Assembly: GCA_963662515.1 (NCBI GenBank)
Contig: OY759675.1
Span: 2,852,001-2,916,000, forward strand
Direction: 5' to 3'
Source of the DNA: JAFGDI01 sp963662515
GTDB taxonomy: Bacteria > Planctomycetota > Phycisphaerae > Sedimentisphaerales > SM23-30
DNA length: 64,000 nucleotides
Each line of letters begins with the position of its first letter. Within the stretch, counting starts at the first letter, position 1. The notes below the pieces were generated by a model that ran no database searches, had not been told where the DNA came from, and worked only from the letters and a program-made list of their open reading frames with translations. Below, piece after piece: positions 19,843-29,180 of this stretch. Made by a program: the position numbers and the translations under genes.

Positions 19843-20364
19843 ATGAACAATCAAGGAAGATTGAAAAACGCTTTTATCATTCTTATAATCTCCATGACCG
19901 CAGGTGCCCTTATCCTTATGGCATTTGAGGGCAAGCCACTTAAGCCAGTCGCATTCAGTCTTTCCAGTTCAAGTGAAGTCAATACCGCACTGCCCAAAGC
20001 AACTGTAGGAACAAGAAATGGTATCGTGCCAGGTAAATGGCATACTATCGAGATCACTTTCAGCTCTTCCTATGCTGATATTGTAAATACCAGAACCACA
20101 GGAGAACTCGACAAGTTTGCTCATTTTGTCATTTGCGACGGCACTGATGACAGTGTTGACGGCCAGATACTGGCAACCACCTCTTGGTTTGATCAAAAGG
20201 CTGCGGCCTTCAATCCCACCGGCAATATCATCAGGATATGCCTTATCACTCCCGAAGGCTGCTTCAAGCCTACACCATGGCAATACAACAGGCTGGAATC
20301 TTTGGTTAAATGCCTGACCAGACACTGCAATATTCCATCTAATCAAATCGTAACTGTTAAGTAA
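19843..20364 (+). CDS. Membrane-anchored, degenerate amidase_2-like protein
   Basis: 173 aa from ATG 19843, with AGGTGG upstream (a GTG at 19834 is the alternative). One N-terminal membrane segment lies at about residues 8-27. The rest resembles planctomycete N-acetylmuramoyl-L-alanine amidase domains in order: W-H-T-I-E-I-T-F-S-S (where active enzymes read IxIHHS), A-H-F-V-I-C-D-G-T (YHFVIGNG), D-G-Q-I (kept), N-I-I-R-I-C-L-I (NIGICLVG) and TPWQYNRLESLVKCLTRHCN-I-P (TPxQxxxLxxLVxxLxxxxNIP). The first zinc-ligand His is missing, and the protein stops before the GHRD-like C-terminal ligand segment. It should therefore be catalytically dead; peptidoglycan binding is possible. The assignment is by pattern only. 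Confidence 0.5.
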   Translation: MNNQGRLKNAFIILIISMTAGALILMAFEGKPLKPVAFSLSSSSEVNTALPKATVGTRNGIVPGKWHTIEITFSSSYADIVNTRTTGELDKFAHFVICDGTDDSVDGQILATTSWFDQKAAAFNPTGNIIRICLITPEGCFKPTPWQYNRLESLVKCLTRHCNIPSNQIVTVK

Positions 20365-20891
20365 TAGTTCCGTTATCCGATGAATATGTGCGGCCATTAA
20401 TAAAAAACTCTGTTTTTTATTTAATCTTGTATTTTTGCTTGCCAGTTGTGCATTGCGAATGTAGAATCATGCTGAAGACAATCCGATAGAAAAAGAATTG
20501 CCAATTGCCATAATTTTGTGGTTAAGTTCTGCTTTTACTTTTTTTTCGGTTTTATATATAGGACAGCAATAAAGTGACTTGTTTAGGCGTTATACTCATG
20601 CCTGAATAATACAGGTTGAGATCAGCTGGCAGTAAGACAAGAGTTAATATTATTTTTATCATTAACGCTATCATTTAATTCGATACACACTCTTGACTCA
20701 ATAGCCGCTCTAATTCTTTTCCCTGTATTATTTTCCGCTAAGGTTGAGCCTGAATTCTGACGATTATCTGCCATATCGTTGTAGTTTATTCTACTGCGTG
20801 AAGCCAGATGATAAGGCACCAGCCTGTTCGCATGGAAAAAATGAATAAACATAACTTATTGTTTTACAACAATTAACAGGGAAGCAGAGGA
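20365..20891. other. Intergenic region; AT-only hairpin at 20399-20421
   Basis: About 530 bp without a supportable gene. Shortly after the amidase-like gene, AATAAAAAAC-TCT-GTTTTTTATT forms a perfect 10-bp hairpin with a 3-base loop, followed by TAATCTTG. It could be a weak bidirectional terminator but has almost no GC pairs. A 76-codon minus-strand frame at 20622-20852 has no family features and I do not call it. Confidence 0.3.
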
Positions 20892-21779
20892 ATGGCGTTA
20901 TTACCTAATCCAGCAATTGGACACTACGAGCCACCAGTCTTTGATGGCTACGAGGTCGTTCGCAGACTGGGATCTGGTGCCGGGAGTACTATTTTTTCGG
21001 TTCGTGACACACACACCGGGGAATTAAGAGCTCTCAAGCATGTTATCCGCCAGGATGGCCAGGATAAACGAATGATCGAACAAGTAGAGAACGAATATGA
21101 GATGTCATGTCGCGTTGACCATCCGTATGTTCGTAAAGTGTTTGAAGTCAAGAGAATAAAGAAGATGTTGCAAGTCCGTGAGATAATAATGCTTATGGAA
21201 TTTTGCCCTGGCATTTCTCTGGAACAAAGCCCCAGCCATTCATTACTGGACCTTCTGCTGATCTTTCGCATGGTCGCCGATGCGCTCAACGGTATGCATG
21301 AGGCTGGTATAGTCCACTGCGACATGAAGCCAAATAATGTAATTCTAGCTGAAAATGGCAGTATTCGCGTGATTGACTTAGGGCAAAGCTGTCCTATCGG
21401 AACGATCAAGCCCAGAATTCAGGGTACACCAGACTATATTTCGCCGGAACAGGTAAAGCGTAAGCCAGTTACCCGTCAGACAGATATATTTAATCTTGGT
21501 GCTACCATTTACTGGGCTCTGACAGGCAAACATATTCCTACTCTTATACCTAAGAAACTGGATAAGATAGAAATATTGTCAGATTCGAACCATTCAAATC
21601 CGGCGGCTCCGCACGAGCTTAAGCCGCTCATTCCTGTCGGAGTATCAAATCTTGTCATGGAATGTGTGAAAAAGAATCCGAAGGAAAGACCGGCTAATAT
21701 GTCCGAGCTTATCTCTCGACTTGATCTGCTTATCCACATGATCGCAGGCGGAAAAATTGCCAGCCCTGCTGTCAAATGA
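20892..21779 (+). CDS. Serine/threonine protein kinase (PknB/Hanks type, catalytic domain only)
   Basis: 295 aa. Hanks kinase motifs: glycine loop LGSGAGSTIF (26-35), VAIK-equivalent A-L-K with K49, catalytic loop HCDMKPNNV (142-150, HRD changed to HCD, D144 kept), metal-binding DLG (162-164) and GTPDYISPEQ (178-187, P+1 loop). There is no membrane segment or sensor domain C-terminal to the kinase, so it is a small soluble kinase. The HCD instead of HRD suggests it may not need activation-loop phosphorylation (RD-type control). A metallophosphatase gene follows 27 bp downstream on the same strand, an apparent kinase/phosphatase pair. Confidence 0.93.
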   Translation: MALLPNPAIGHYEPPVFDGYEVVRRLGSGAGSTIFSVRDTHTGELRALKHVIRQDGQDKRMIEQVENEYEMSCRVDHPYVRKVFEVKRIKKMLQVREIIMLMEFCPGISLEQSPSHSLLDLLLIFRMVADALNGMHEAGIVHCDMKPNNVILAENGSIRVIDLGQSCPIGTIKPRIQGTPDYISPEQVKRKPVTRQTDIFNLGATIYWALTGKHIPTLIPKKLDKIEILSDSNHSNPAAPHELKPLIPVGVSNLVMECVKKNPKERPANMSELISRLDLLIHMIAGGKIASPAVK

Positions 21780-21806
21780 TCTAACTTAATATTTTGCAGG
21801 CCAGAT

Positions 21807-22661
21807 TTGTCAAATGCCAATGAAATCATAGCAACCCTGGAAAAAGCAACTGAGTTGAATTTCAGTAGTCCTTTTCGTCAGGGTAATATTATTCGCCTTC
21901 CAGCCATCGGAAAAGTTGTGGCAACCGGCGACTTACATGGCAATGATAAGAATTTTGACAAAATAGTCAAATATGCCGATTTGGGTAGTGATAAAGATAA
22001 CCATATAATTCTTCATGAGCTGATCCACGATCCGAATTATCCTAACCCCTATGAATGCCACTCCTATTGCTTGATATATAGGGCAGCCCAGTTACTGATT
22101 CAGTACCCTGGGCAGGTACATTACATACTTGGCAATCATGCCATGGCCCAGATAACTGCCGAAGAGGTTATTAAAGCCGGTAAGCCCATGGTAAAAAGCC
22201 TGAATAAAGGTTTTGAGGCAGCATTTGGAGCTGATGCCAAAAGTGTTTATGCTGCATTTGAGCGTTTTTTCTTTTCCCTGGCTTTAGTGGTAAAAACCGC
22301 AAATGGTGTATGGATAAGTCATTCACTACCTGATGCCGGTCATTTTGCCCATTTCAATTATGATGTATTCAATACCCCGCTGAATGTAGATATACTTAAA
22401 AATAATCAATCGGTACGCTCCCTGCTCTGGGACCGCCGGCATGATAACCAGCTAATAAATGAAATGGCAAAGGCTCTGAAAGTTGATTCCTTTATCGTTG
22501 GCCACCAACCGCAAGCCGAAGGCAGCTCAAATCCCTTTGAAAAACTTATCATTTTGGCCAGCGATCATAATAAAGGCTGCATACTACCTTTCGACCTGTC
22601 AAAAAAATATACTACTGATGAGCTATATCAAAATACAATAAAGATAATGCGACTTGTCTGA
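21807..22661 (+). CDS. PPP-like metallophosphoesterase, partner of the upstream kinase
   Basis: 284 aa, TTG start preceded by GCAGG. Calcineurin-like phosphoesterase motifs: GDLHGN (41-46), GNHA (109-112) and GHQPQ near 226. The usual second metal motif GDxxDRG is not obvious; the segment around I-L-H-E-L-I-H-D-P (68-76) takes its place, a departure from classic PPP phosphatases. No signal peptide. It probably dephosphorylates Ser/Thr targets of the adjacent kinase; a nucleotide substrate cannot be excluded. The region from GDLHGN to the end is collinear with bacterial PPP-type phosphatases. Confidence 0.8.
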   Translation: MSNANEIIATLEKATELNFSSPFRQGNIIRLPAIGKVVATGDLHGNDKNFDKIVKYADLGSDKDNHIILHELIHDPNYPNPYECHSYCLIYRAAQLLIQYPGQVHYILGNHAMAQITAEEVIKAGKPMVKSLNKGFEAAFGADAKSVYAAFERFFFSLALVVKTANGVWISHSLPDAGHFAHFNYDVFNTPLNVDILKNNQSVRSLLWDRRHDNQLINEMAKALKVDSFIVGHQPQAEGSSNPFEKLIILASDHNKGCILPFDLSKKYTTDELYQNTIKIMRLV

Positions 22662-22780
22662 AGTTTCCCCCCCTTCCTACTCTATCGTGAACCTGCCTCA
22701 ATTTATAATCGTATAATATCACAGTAGAAAACTGTAAGATATGTAATACGGATCAACAATTTGCTAAAGGAGTATAACTC

Positions 22781-24319
22781 ATGATAAGGAAATTGGTTAT
22801 AACATTATTGGCTATACTATCGTTTTCCCTGCCTGTTTTGGCTCAAAGCCATGCTCCACTGACTAACGAAGAAGTACAAGCTGTATCTGATATAAACAAT
22901 GTTTTTCGCCGGGCCGTTGAAATCGCCCAACCAGCGGTGGTCGAAGTTCATCTATTTCAGAATAATGGCGTATATGAACAAAACACCGGTCTGGGTAGCG
23001 GCTTCATTATCGATAAAGCCGGATATATAATCACCAATAACCATGTAGCTGCCGATCAGGATCGCATATCAGTAGTTCTTGCTGACGGCAGAGTATTTGA
23101 AGTGGTAGAGACCATGCTTGACCCGGATACCGACCTGGCTGTCTTGAAGATCGACCCTGCCGGTAAGGATCTGCCAATCATTAAATTTGGCGATTCTGAT
23201 AAGGCCATGGTTGGTGATTTTGTCATGGCTATAGGTAGTCCGTTTGAATTCAGCCAGACAGTAACAATGGGCATAATAAGCCACAAAGGCCGTCAGACAA
23301 AAATCCTGGGGCAATGGGGTCTGGCTGATTTTATTCAGACCGACGCAGACATAAATAAGGGTAACAGCGGCGGCCCACTGATCAATCTCTACGGCGAGGT
23401 GATCGGTATAAATTCAAATATATTCAGCCCCACTGGAGTATCAGCCGGTTTTGGCTTTGCCGTACCAAGCAATATTGCCAAAGATGTATCCTCTCAACTA
23501 ATTGCAAATAAGTCAGTTAAGAGAGGTTATCTGGGCGTTACGCTTATAAGTAAAACCATTAGTGAGCTCAAGCAGCTCAAAGATGAAGAAATACTCAGCC
23601 TTACAGCCGGAGTTCTTGATGATGCCAGTTATCTCAAGAAAATGCTGGCAGAATTACCAGATGATTTCCAGGGTGTTCTGGTAACAACCGTAGCAGAAGA
23701 TACGCCGGCAGCTCAGGGCCAAATGAAATCTTATGATATTGTTACAAGCTTTAATGGTAAAAAGTACTCACAGTCTGCTCCACTACGACAGGATATTGCC
23801 TCAACCAAACCAGAAACAGAAACAACATTTGAAGTGTGGCGTGATGGTCAGGTATTAAATCTGAATGTAACCCTGGGTGATCGTGAATCAGCTCGGGAGC
23901 AAATGGATCAGCAAAACAGACGCGTAGCTAACAATATTCCAAGGTGGTCATTACCAGATGAATTTTTCCAGCCGCCAACAGAGAGAATACCATTTGGCGA
24001 TCCTTATGCTGACCAAAAACCGAAACTTGGTATTACAATTGAAAATATAACACCTGATCTGGCAAGACAATATGGTTATCCTCAGGTCAATGGCCGAATC
24101 AATCAGGTAATAGTTACTGGCGTACGCATAGGATCGCTGGCTCAGAATAATGGAATCAGCGAAGGTGATATTATTGTGGCGGTTAATGGCAAAAAGATCA
24201 ACGATGCGACCGAGCTAAAGCAAATAATTCAAAACACAGACCTAAACGAAGGTATAACAATCAGCATCAAAAACACTCAGGGTGAAAAAGATATTCAAAT
24301 AACAGCAAATCAGTTATAA
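22781..24319 (+). CDS. HtrA/DegP-family periplasmic serine protease with two PDZ domains
   Basis: 512 aa with AAGGAG upstream of the start. Signal peptide 1-22 (cleaved after V-L-A-Q). The trypsin-like domain has the catalytic triad: H88 in TNNHVA, D118 in DTDLAVLK and S196 in GNSGGPL. PDZ1 is about 250-375 with an insertion (D-E-E-I-L-S-L-T-A-G-V-L-D-D-A-S); PDZ2 is about 415-512. It degrades or refolds damaged envelope proteins. A terminator follows at 24374. Degp/DegQ/DegS subfamily cannot be decided by eye; two PDZ domains argue for DegP/DegQ. Confidence 0.95.
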   Translation: MIRKLVITLLAILSFSLPVLAQSHAPLTNEEVQAVSDINNVFRRAVEIAQPAVVEVHLFQNNGVYEQNTGLGSGFIIDKAGYIITNNHVAADQDRISVVLADGRVFEVVETMLDPDTDLAVLKIDPAGKDLPIIKFGDSDKAMVGDFVMAIGSPFEFSQTVTMGIISHKGRQTKILGQWGLADFIQTDADINKGNSGGPLINLYGEVIGINSNIFSPTGVSAGFGFAVPSNIAKDVSSQLIANKSVKRGYLGVTLISKTISELKQLKDEEILSLTAGVLDDASYLKKMLAELPDDFQGVLVTTVAEDTPAAQGQMKSYDIVTSFNGKKYSQSAPLRQDIASTKPETETTFEVWRDGQVLNLNVTLGDRESAREQMDQQNRRVANNIPRWSLPDEFFQPPTERIPFGDPYADQKPKLGITIENITPDLARQYGYPQVNGRINQVIVTGVRIGSLAQNNGISEGDIIVAVNGKKINDATELKQIIQNTDLNEGITISIKNTQGEKDIQITANQL

Positions 24320-24373
24320 ATATGATTATCAGACAATTCAGAATTAAGTCCGATAAATAAACATGAAAGATAT

Positions 24374-24399
24374 AAGGCCAGTAATACACTGGCCTTTTT
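24374..24399 (+). terminator. Intrinsic terminator after htrA-like gene
   Basis: AAGGCCAG-TAATACA-CTGGCCTT hairpin followed by T-run, about 55 bp past the htrA stop. Confidence 0.85.
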
Positions 24400-24558
24400 C
24401 ATTTCACACCCCCCAATAATATAGCAACATTTGGCAGTCCATTTCATAATTGTTAATTATAACATAAATGTACTAACTTGTTCTCCCTATTGTGTCGAAA
24501 TGTGTACTGAATTATAGTTTATTAAGGAATTGAAACATTAAAAGTGGAGAGAGATACT

Positions 24559-26049
24559 ATGCGAGTTTTTACAACCAGAAAAGTCAAAGTTCTGATCACA
24601 TATCTGCCTGTACTTGCCCTGCTTTGCATGACAGCCCTTTATGTGGCAGACAACATAATGAGTAGCAGAGTATTTAATAAAGTGATAATGCCGGTATTTG
24701 GTGATGCAGTTTTGACAGGTAATAAACTGGCCCTGCAAACCGTAACTGATGCTGAAATAACTCTGCTCTGCAAGGCTATGAATGGGGTAACCGACAGGGA
24801 ACAGCAAAGAAAGATAGCTGAGCAATATACTCGTGATGTAAGATTTATGCCTGATAAAAGCGGATACTTTTTCACTTTTACAACAGAGGGGTTTTGCATA
24901 TATCACCCAGTAAGAGAAAGTCTTATAAACACAGATATGTCCAGTTCAACTGATGCTAAAGGTGAATACTTTGTAAAGAAATTCAATGAAGTAGCTAAAA
25001 GCAAGGGTGAGGGTTTTGTAGAGTATTACTGGGCTAAAGAAGGTCAGGGCGACCAGCCTAAAATAAGCTATATCAAGATGATACCCGGCACAGACCTGTA
25101 TATAGGCTCTGGAATCTACGCCGATAATGTAGCTGCGGCTCAGGCGAGTGTGACCAATGAAGTCAATGAGCAGAACCGGAAATATGCTGTTTATAAAGTC
25201 ATAATATGGCTTGCATGTGTGACAATATTGATCTTACTGTCTGTAGTAGTAACTCAGCGAATAATAAGGCCTCTGCGAGAGATCATATCGAAACTATCTG
25301 CAACAACAAATGATATAGCTCAGGCATCAAAGAGCATATCAGATGGCTCATTAAATCTGGCTGACAGTGCCAACTCGCAGGCCGCTGCGGTAGAAGAAAC
25401 CAGCAGCTCTCTGGAAGAGATCAATTCCATGACCCGGGTTACCAGCCAAAACGCAGGCAAGGCTAATCAGAAGGCCGAAAGCTCCAATGCAATTGCCAGC
25501 AGAGGCGGCGAATCGATCTCTCAGATGACTACTGCTATGGAAGGGATTAAGCAATCATCACAGGAAATAAGTAATGTGATCAAAATAATTGATGAAATTG
25601 CCTTTCAGACTAACTTACTGGCATTAAATGCCGCGGTAGAAGCTGCCAGAGCCGGTGAAGCAGGTAAGGGCTTTGCGGTGGTGGCTGAAGAAGTGCGAAA
25701 TCTGGCAATGCGTTCTGCAGATGCTGCAAGAAGCACGGCCCAGATGATAGAAGCTTCTGTCAAGAACTCTCAGAACGGTGTGATAATAGTAAGTGAAGTG
25801 TCAACAGCGTTTCAGGAAGTTACACAATCTGCTGGTGAGGTGAATAGTCTGATCTCTGAAATAAGTCATGCCTCTGATGAACAGTCAACAGGTTTGGATC
25901 AGGTTAGCAAGGCGATGAACCAGATAGATACAGTGACTCAGTCTATTGCTTCTCATGCCGAGGAAAGTGCCTCAGCCGCCCAGCAGCTCAACCAGCAGGT
26001 TGAAAATGTTAAAGAGGTAGTTAATGAGCTGCACCAGATGGTTGTTTGA
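24559..26049 (+). CDS. Methyl-accepting chemotaxis protein with sCache-type sensor (1)
   Basis: 496 aa from ATG 24559 (GGAGAGAG 7-8 bases upstream). TM1 lies at about residues 11-30. The periplasmic single-Cache domain spans about 40-195, with DKSGYFFTFTTEG, the Y-H-P motif, F-V-E-Y-Y-W-A-K and ISYIKMIPGTDLYIGSGIY. TM2 is at about 205-227, and the cytoplasmic signalling domain follows. The hairpin tip reads DEIAFQTNLLALNAAVEAAR and GKGFAVVAEEVRNLAMR, which binds CheA/CheW. No C-terminal NWETF-type CheR tether and no clear HAMP domain beyond the short IIRPLREI segment. A paralogue lies at 32390. Ligand unknown; sCache_2 domains often bind small carboxylates. Confidence 0.93.
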   Translation: MRVFTTRKVKVLITYLPVLALLCMTALYVADNIMSSRVFNKVIMPVFGDAVLTGNKLALQTVTDAEITLLCKAMNGVTDREQQRKIAEQYTRDVRFMPDKSGYFFTFTTEGFCIYHPVRESLINTDMSSSTDAKGEYFVKKFNEVAKSKGEGFVEYYWAKEGQGDQPKISYIKMIPGTDLYIGSGIYADNVAAAQASVTNEVNEQNRKYAVYKVIIWLACVTILILLSVVVTQRIIRPLREIISKLSATTNDIAQASKSISDGSLNLADSANSQAAAVEETSSSLEEINSMTRVTSQNAGKANQKAESSNAIASRGGESISQMTTAMEGIKQSSQEISNVIKIIDEIAFQTNLLALNAAVEAARAGEAGKGFAVVAEEVRNLAMRSADAARSTAQMIEASVKNSQNGVIIVSEVSTAFQEVTQSAGEVNSLISEISHASDEQSTGLDQVSKAMNQIDTVTQSIASHAEESASAAQQLNQQVENVKEVVNELHQMVV

Positions 26050-26092
26050 TAATGTTTTAAACATTTAACCATACAGTACAATATAAAAATAA

Positions 26093-26126
26093 AAAAGCCG
26101 CGTCAGGGTTAACCAACGCGGCTTTT
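26093..26126. terminator. Bidirectional terminator between convergent chemoreceptor and pyrophosphatase genes
   Basis: GCCGCGT / ACGCGGC arms with a 12-base loop, A4 before and T4 after, so it can serve both strands. Confidence 0.85.
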
Positions 26127-26158
26127 AATTTTAATATATCACAGGTTGAGACCTGTAA

Positions 26159-28933
26159 TTATCTGCCCAGATTAAGAGCATCACCAATGATCGGTGCGAA
26201 CTTAACGATCAGGCCGGCAAATACTACCGATACCATACTCATGAGCTTGATGAGAATGTTCAGAGAAGGACCAGAAGTGTCTTTGAACGGGTCACCAACT
26301 GTATCGCCGGTAACAGCAGCCTTATGAGCTTCTGAACGCTTACCGCCGTAGTGGCCCTTTTCGATATACTTCTTGGCATTGTCCCAGCTACCACCAGCAT
26401 TGGCCATGAAAATAGCTACTGCAAAACCAGAAGTCAGACCACCAGCCAGCAGACCGAGAACACCAGATACATCCAGAACCAAACCAACTGCGATAGGAAC
26501 TACGATAGCCAGCAGAGAAGGAACAAGCATTTCCCTCTGAGCACCAGCAGTAGAGATCGCCACGCACTTGGCATATTCAGGAGTAGCTTTACCTTCCAGA
26601 ATACCAGGTATTTCCTTGAACTGACGACGAACTTCGTTCACCATAGCCATAGCAGCCCGGCCTACAGCCTTCATTGTCATAGCAGTAAACAGGAACACCA
26701 GCAGAACACCTGCGAACATACCGCACAATACCTTAGGATTCATCAGGTTTACACCATAGAAGTCCATGTACTGACGCAGCGAAGCCTGAGAAGCACGAAC
26801 GGCTTCGATCTCAACTACGCCTTCAGCAGTCTTAACTTCAATGTTTGCAACCTTATTGTTCTTATCAAAATCAACTATTGTTGCATCCAGCGGGCCAACG
26901 GTGAGGTCTTTATCGCCTTCCAGAACCATATATACATCAAAGCTGTGCTCATCTGTACCTTCGGCAACTTTAGCAGCGATCTTACCATAATTGATATAAC
27001 TCATAACGCCAACAGAAGCAGCTGCATCTGTCTTAGCGGTGCTGTCAATGGCAACGATAGAAGTTGAACCTTCACGAACCAGACCGATACGAATTTCTTC
27101 AACATAAGCAGCCAGCAGAGCCAGGGCTGTCAGAGCGGCAGAACCGATCGCAAAACCCTTACCAATAGCAGCAGTTGTATTACCCAGAGAATCAAGAGCA
27201 TCTGTCTTTTCACGAACTGAAGGATCCTGATGTGTCATTTCAGCATTACCGCCAGCGTTATCTGCGATCGGGCCATAAGCATCTGTTGCCAGAGAATAAC
27301 CCAGAGTTGAAAGCATTGAAACCGCGGCAATACCAACACCATAAAGACCAAGCAGCATTTCGTTCTGGCCACCAGCAAAGCTGTAAGCCAGGAGAATAGC
27401 AACAATAACAGTAACCAGAGACATCCAGGTCGAGCCCATACCTTCTGCAATACCAGAGATAATTACAGTAGCAGGACCAGTCTGAGCATTCTTAGCTACT
27501 TCCTGAGTAGGCTTGAAGTCGTAACTGGTATAGTATTCAGTGGCCTTACCGATAACCAGACCAGCAAGCATACCAACAACAATGGCACCAAAAATACCCA
27601 TATAACTTATCGTTACACCAGTATCACTTACGATACCGCCAAGCAGATACTTACAGATAAAGAATGCTGCAATGATGATCAGGATACTTGAACCCCAGAG
27701 ACCTCTCATAAGAGAAGCCATCAGCTCTTTCATACTGGCACCATCTTTGGTCTTAACCATATAAACACCAACGATACTCAGCAGAATACCGATACCAGCC
27801 AGAACCATAGGAGCGGCCAGCATCTTGAGAGCTTCCTGCATATTGAGATGCAGAGCAACAGCAGCAGATACACCAAGAGCAGCAGTAGCAAGAATTGAAC
27901 CGCAATATGATTCGTACAGGTCAGCACCCATACCAGCCACATCACCTACATTGTCACCTACATTATCAGCGATAGTAGCAGGATTACGCGGGTCATCTTC
28001 AGGAATACCGGCTTCAACCTTACCAACCAGGTCAGCACCCACATCAGCAGCCTTGGTATAGATACCGCCACCAACACGAGCAAATAAAGCCTGAGTTGAA
28101 GCACCCATACCGAAAGTAAGCATTACTACAGTTATTTCAACCAGATTCATCTTATAATATGAAAGAATCAGGAACCAACCACAAATATCAAGCAGACCAA
28201 AACCTACAACTACCAGACCCATTACTGAACCAGCACGGAAAGCAACAGTCAGACCACGGTTCAAACTCTCTTTAGCTCCCTGTGCCGTACGGTTAGAAGC
28301 CAGAGTAGCTGTCTTCATACCAAACCAGCCGCAAAGACCAGAGAAGAAACCACCAGTAAGAAAGGCAAAGAACACGATCTTGTGCTGGAGACCCAAAACC
28401 CAACCCATATACCAGAGAGCGGCAGATACGATCACAAATACCACACCTACAACCTTATACTGGCGTTTGAGATATGCCAGAGCACCCTCAGTAACATAAC
28501 CGGCAATACGCTGCATTTCTTCGCTGCCGGGGTTAGAGTTCTTAACCTCATTGTAGAACTTGCGAGCAAATACCAGAGCAACAATAGCCATAACTGGTGA
28601 TATGTACCAGATCGGGTCAAGATGCTTAAGATCACAAGCAGAGTTAGCAGCAGGCATGTCGCCAGCAGCATAATGATCATCAGCAACAGCCGGAGCTGGT
28701 GCTGTAGCCTCTGCGGCCTGAGCCTCGGCAGCAGCCGGTGCCAGAGCAGTCTGAGCCTCTGTAACAGCAGCAGATACTTCTTTTTCTACCTGAGCAGCAG
28801 CGGCAGTTGCCTGCTCTTGCACTTTGTTCAGGTCAAGCGCCGGAGCTGCTTCCTGCGCCTGGGCCAGTCCCAGCATCAGAGTCAATGCCAGACCGACAAG
28901 TTTAACCATTAAACCATTCGTTCCGTTTTTCAT
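26159..28933 (-). CDS. hppA: Membrane-bound K+-dependent pyrophosphatase with N-terminal extension and loop insertion
   Basis: 924 aa, well above the usual 650-770. Core: pyrophosphatase motifs DVGADLVGKVEAGIPEDDPR (297-316) and NPATIADNVGDNVGDVAGMG (317-336), later SLATDAYGPIADNAGGNAEM and near the C-terminus G-D-T-V-G-D-P-F-K-D-T. The GNTTAAIGKG motif carries Ala where K+-independent enzymes carry Lys (GNTTK), so the enzyme should need K+. It pumps H+ or Na+ at the cost of PPi; by eye I cannot decide which ion. Additions: a cleavable-looking signal sequence (1-26), an Ala/Glu-rich periplasmic linker to about residue 105, and a roughly 100-aa hydrophilic insertion after the GNTTAA helix. It stands alone, with terminators around. 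Confidence 0.95.
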   Translation of the reverse strand: MKNGTNGLMVKLVGLALTLMLGLAQAQEAAPALDLNKVQEQATAAAAQVEKEVSAAVTEAQTALAPAAAEAQAAEATAPAPAVADDHYAAGDMPAANSACDLKHLDPIWYISPVMAIVALVFARKFYNEVKNSNPGSEEMQRIAGYVTEGALAYLKRQYKVVGVVFVIVSAALWYMGWVLGLQHKIVFFAFLTGGFFSGLCGWFGMKTATLASNRTAQGAKESLNRGLTVAFRAGSVMGLVVVGFGLLDICGWFLILSYYKMNLVEITVVMLTFGMGASTQALFARVGGGIYTKAADVGADLVGKVEAGIPEDDPRNPATIADNVGDNVGDVAGMGADLYESYCGSILATAALGVSAAVALHLNMQEALKMLAAPMVLAGIGILLSIVGVYMVKTKDGASMKELMASLMRGLWGSSILIIIAAFFICKYLLGGIVSDTGVTISYMGIFGAIVVGMLAGLVIGKATEYYTSYDFKPTQEVAKNAQTGPATVIISGIAEGMGSTWMSLVTVIVAILLAYSFAGGQNEMLLGLYGVGIAAVSMLSTLGYSLATDAYGPIADNAGGNAEMTHQDPSVREKTDALDSLGNTTAAIGKGFAIGSAALTALALLAAYVEEIRIGLVREGSTSIVAIDSTAKTDAAASVGVMSYINYGKIAAKVAEGTDEHSFDVYMVLEGDKDLTVGPLDATIVDFDKNNKVANIEVKTAEGVVEIEAVRASQASLRQYMDFYGVNLMNPKVLCGMFAGVLLVFLFTAMTMKAVGRAAMAMVNEVRRQFKEIPGILEGKATPEYAKCVAISTAGAQREMLVPSLLAIVVPIAVGLVLDVSGVLGLLAGGLTSGFAVAIFMANAGGSWDNAKKYIEKGHYGGKRSEAHKAAVTGDTVGDPFKDTSGPSLNILIKLMSMVSVVFAGLIVKFAPIIGDALNLGR

Positions 28934-29180
28934 TCTAGCTACCTTTTTCCTTTCCTATAATATTTTAGGTGTAGTATAGGTAAAAAATTTTATTATAGCC
29001 GCAACTTGCGGCCTACTTTATAAAGTCAAACCGGACTGTGAGAGTGAAGGTCCGGTAATTCCGGTTTATTGTTTCACAGTAATATCGACCAAAGAAAGGT
29101 GACATACTTAAGTTTTACCCGTTTTTTTCAGAAAGGAATCCACAATCCCCCCAAAAATGGTAAAACCCTCACAATCGTTA
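28934..29180 (-). promoter_or_regulatory. hppA upstream region with GC hairpin next to a TATAAT box
   Basis: On the minus strand, GCCGCAA-G-TTGCGGC is followed at once by TATAAT (about 50 bp before the hppA start) and then AAAATTTTTT. Farther up are CCGGAATTACCGG and a repeat of TCCGG. The arrangement can be read as a promoter whose -10 box abuts a dyad (possible operator) or as a weak terminator-like hairpin in the leader. No clear -35 at the right distance. Confidence 0.35.

Noticed and set aside
20622..20852. 76-codon minus-strand frame between the amidase-like and kinase genes
   Set aside because: No family features, no ribosome-binding site, in an AT-rich gap where chance frames are expected.
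19443..24356. Shared ATTAAGTCCGATA at about 19447 and 24342 as sigma-28 promoters
   Set aside because: No TAAA element at the required 15-bp distance in either place; the first is not placed ahead of a co-directional gene.
26351..27067. 238-codon plus-strand frame
   Set aside because: It is antisense to the pyrophosphatase gene; the minus strand has complete conserved motifs.
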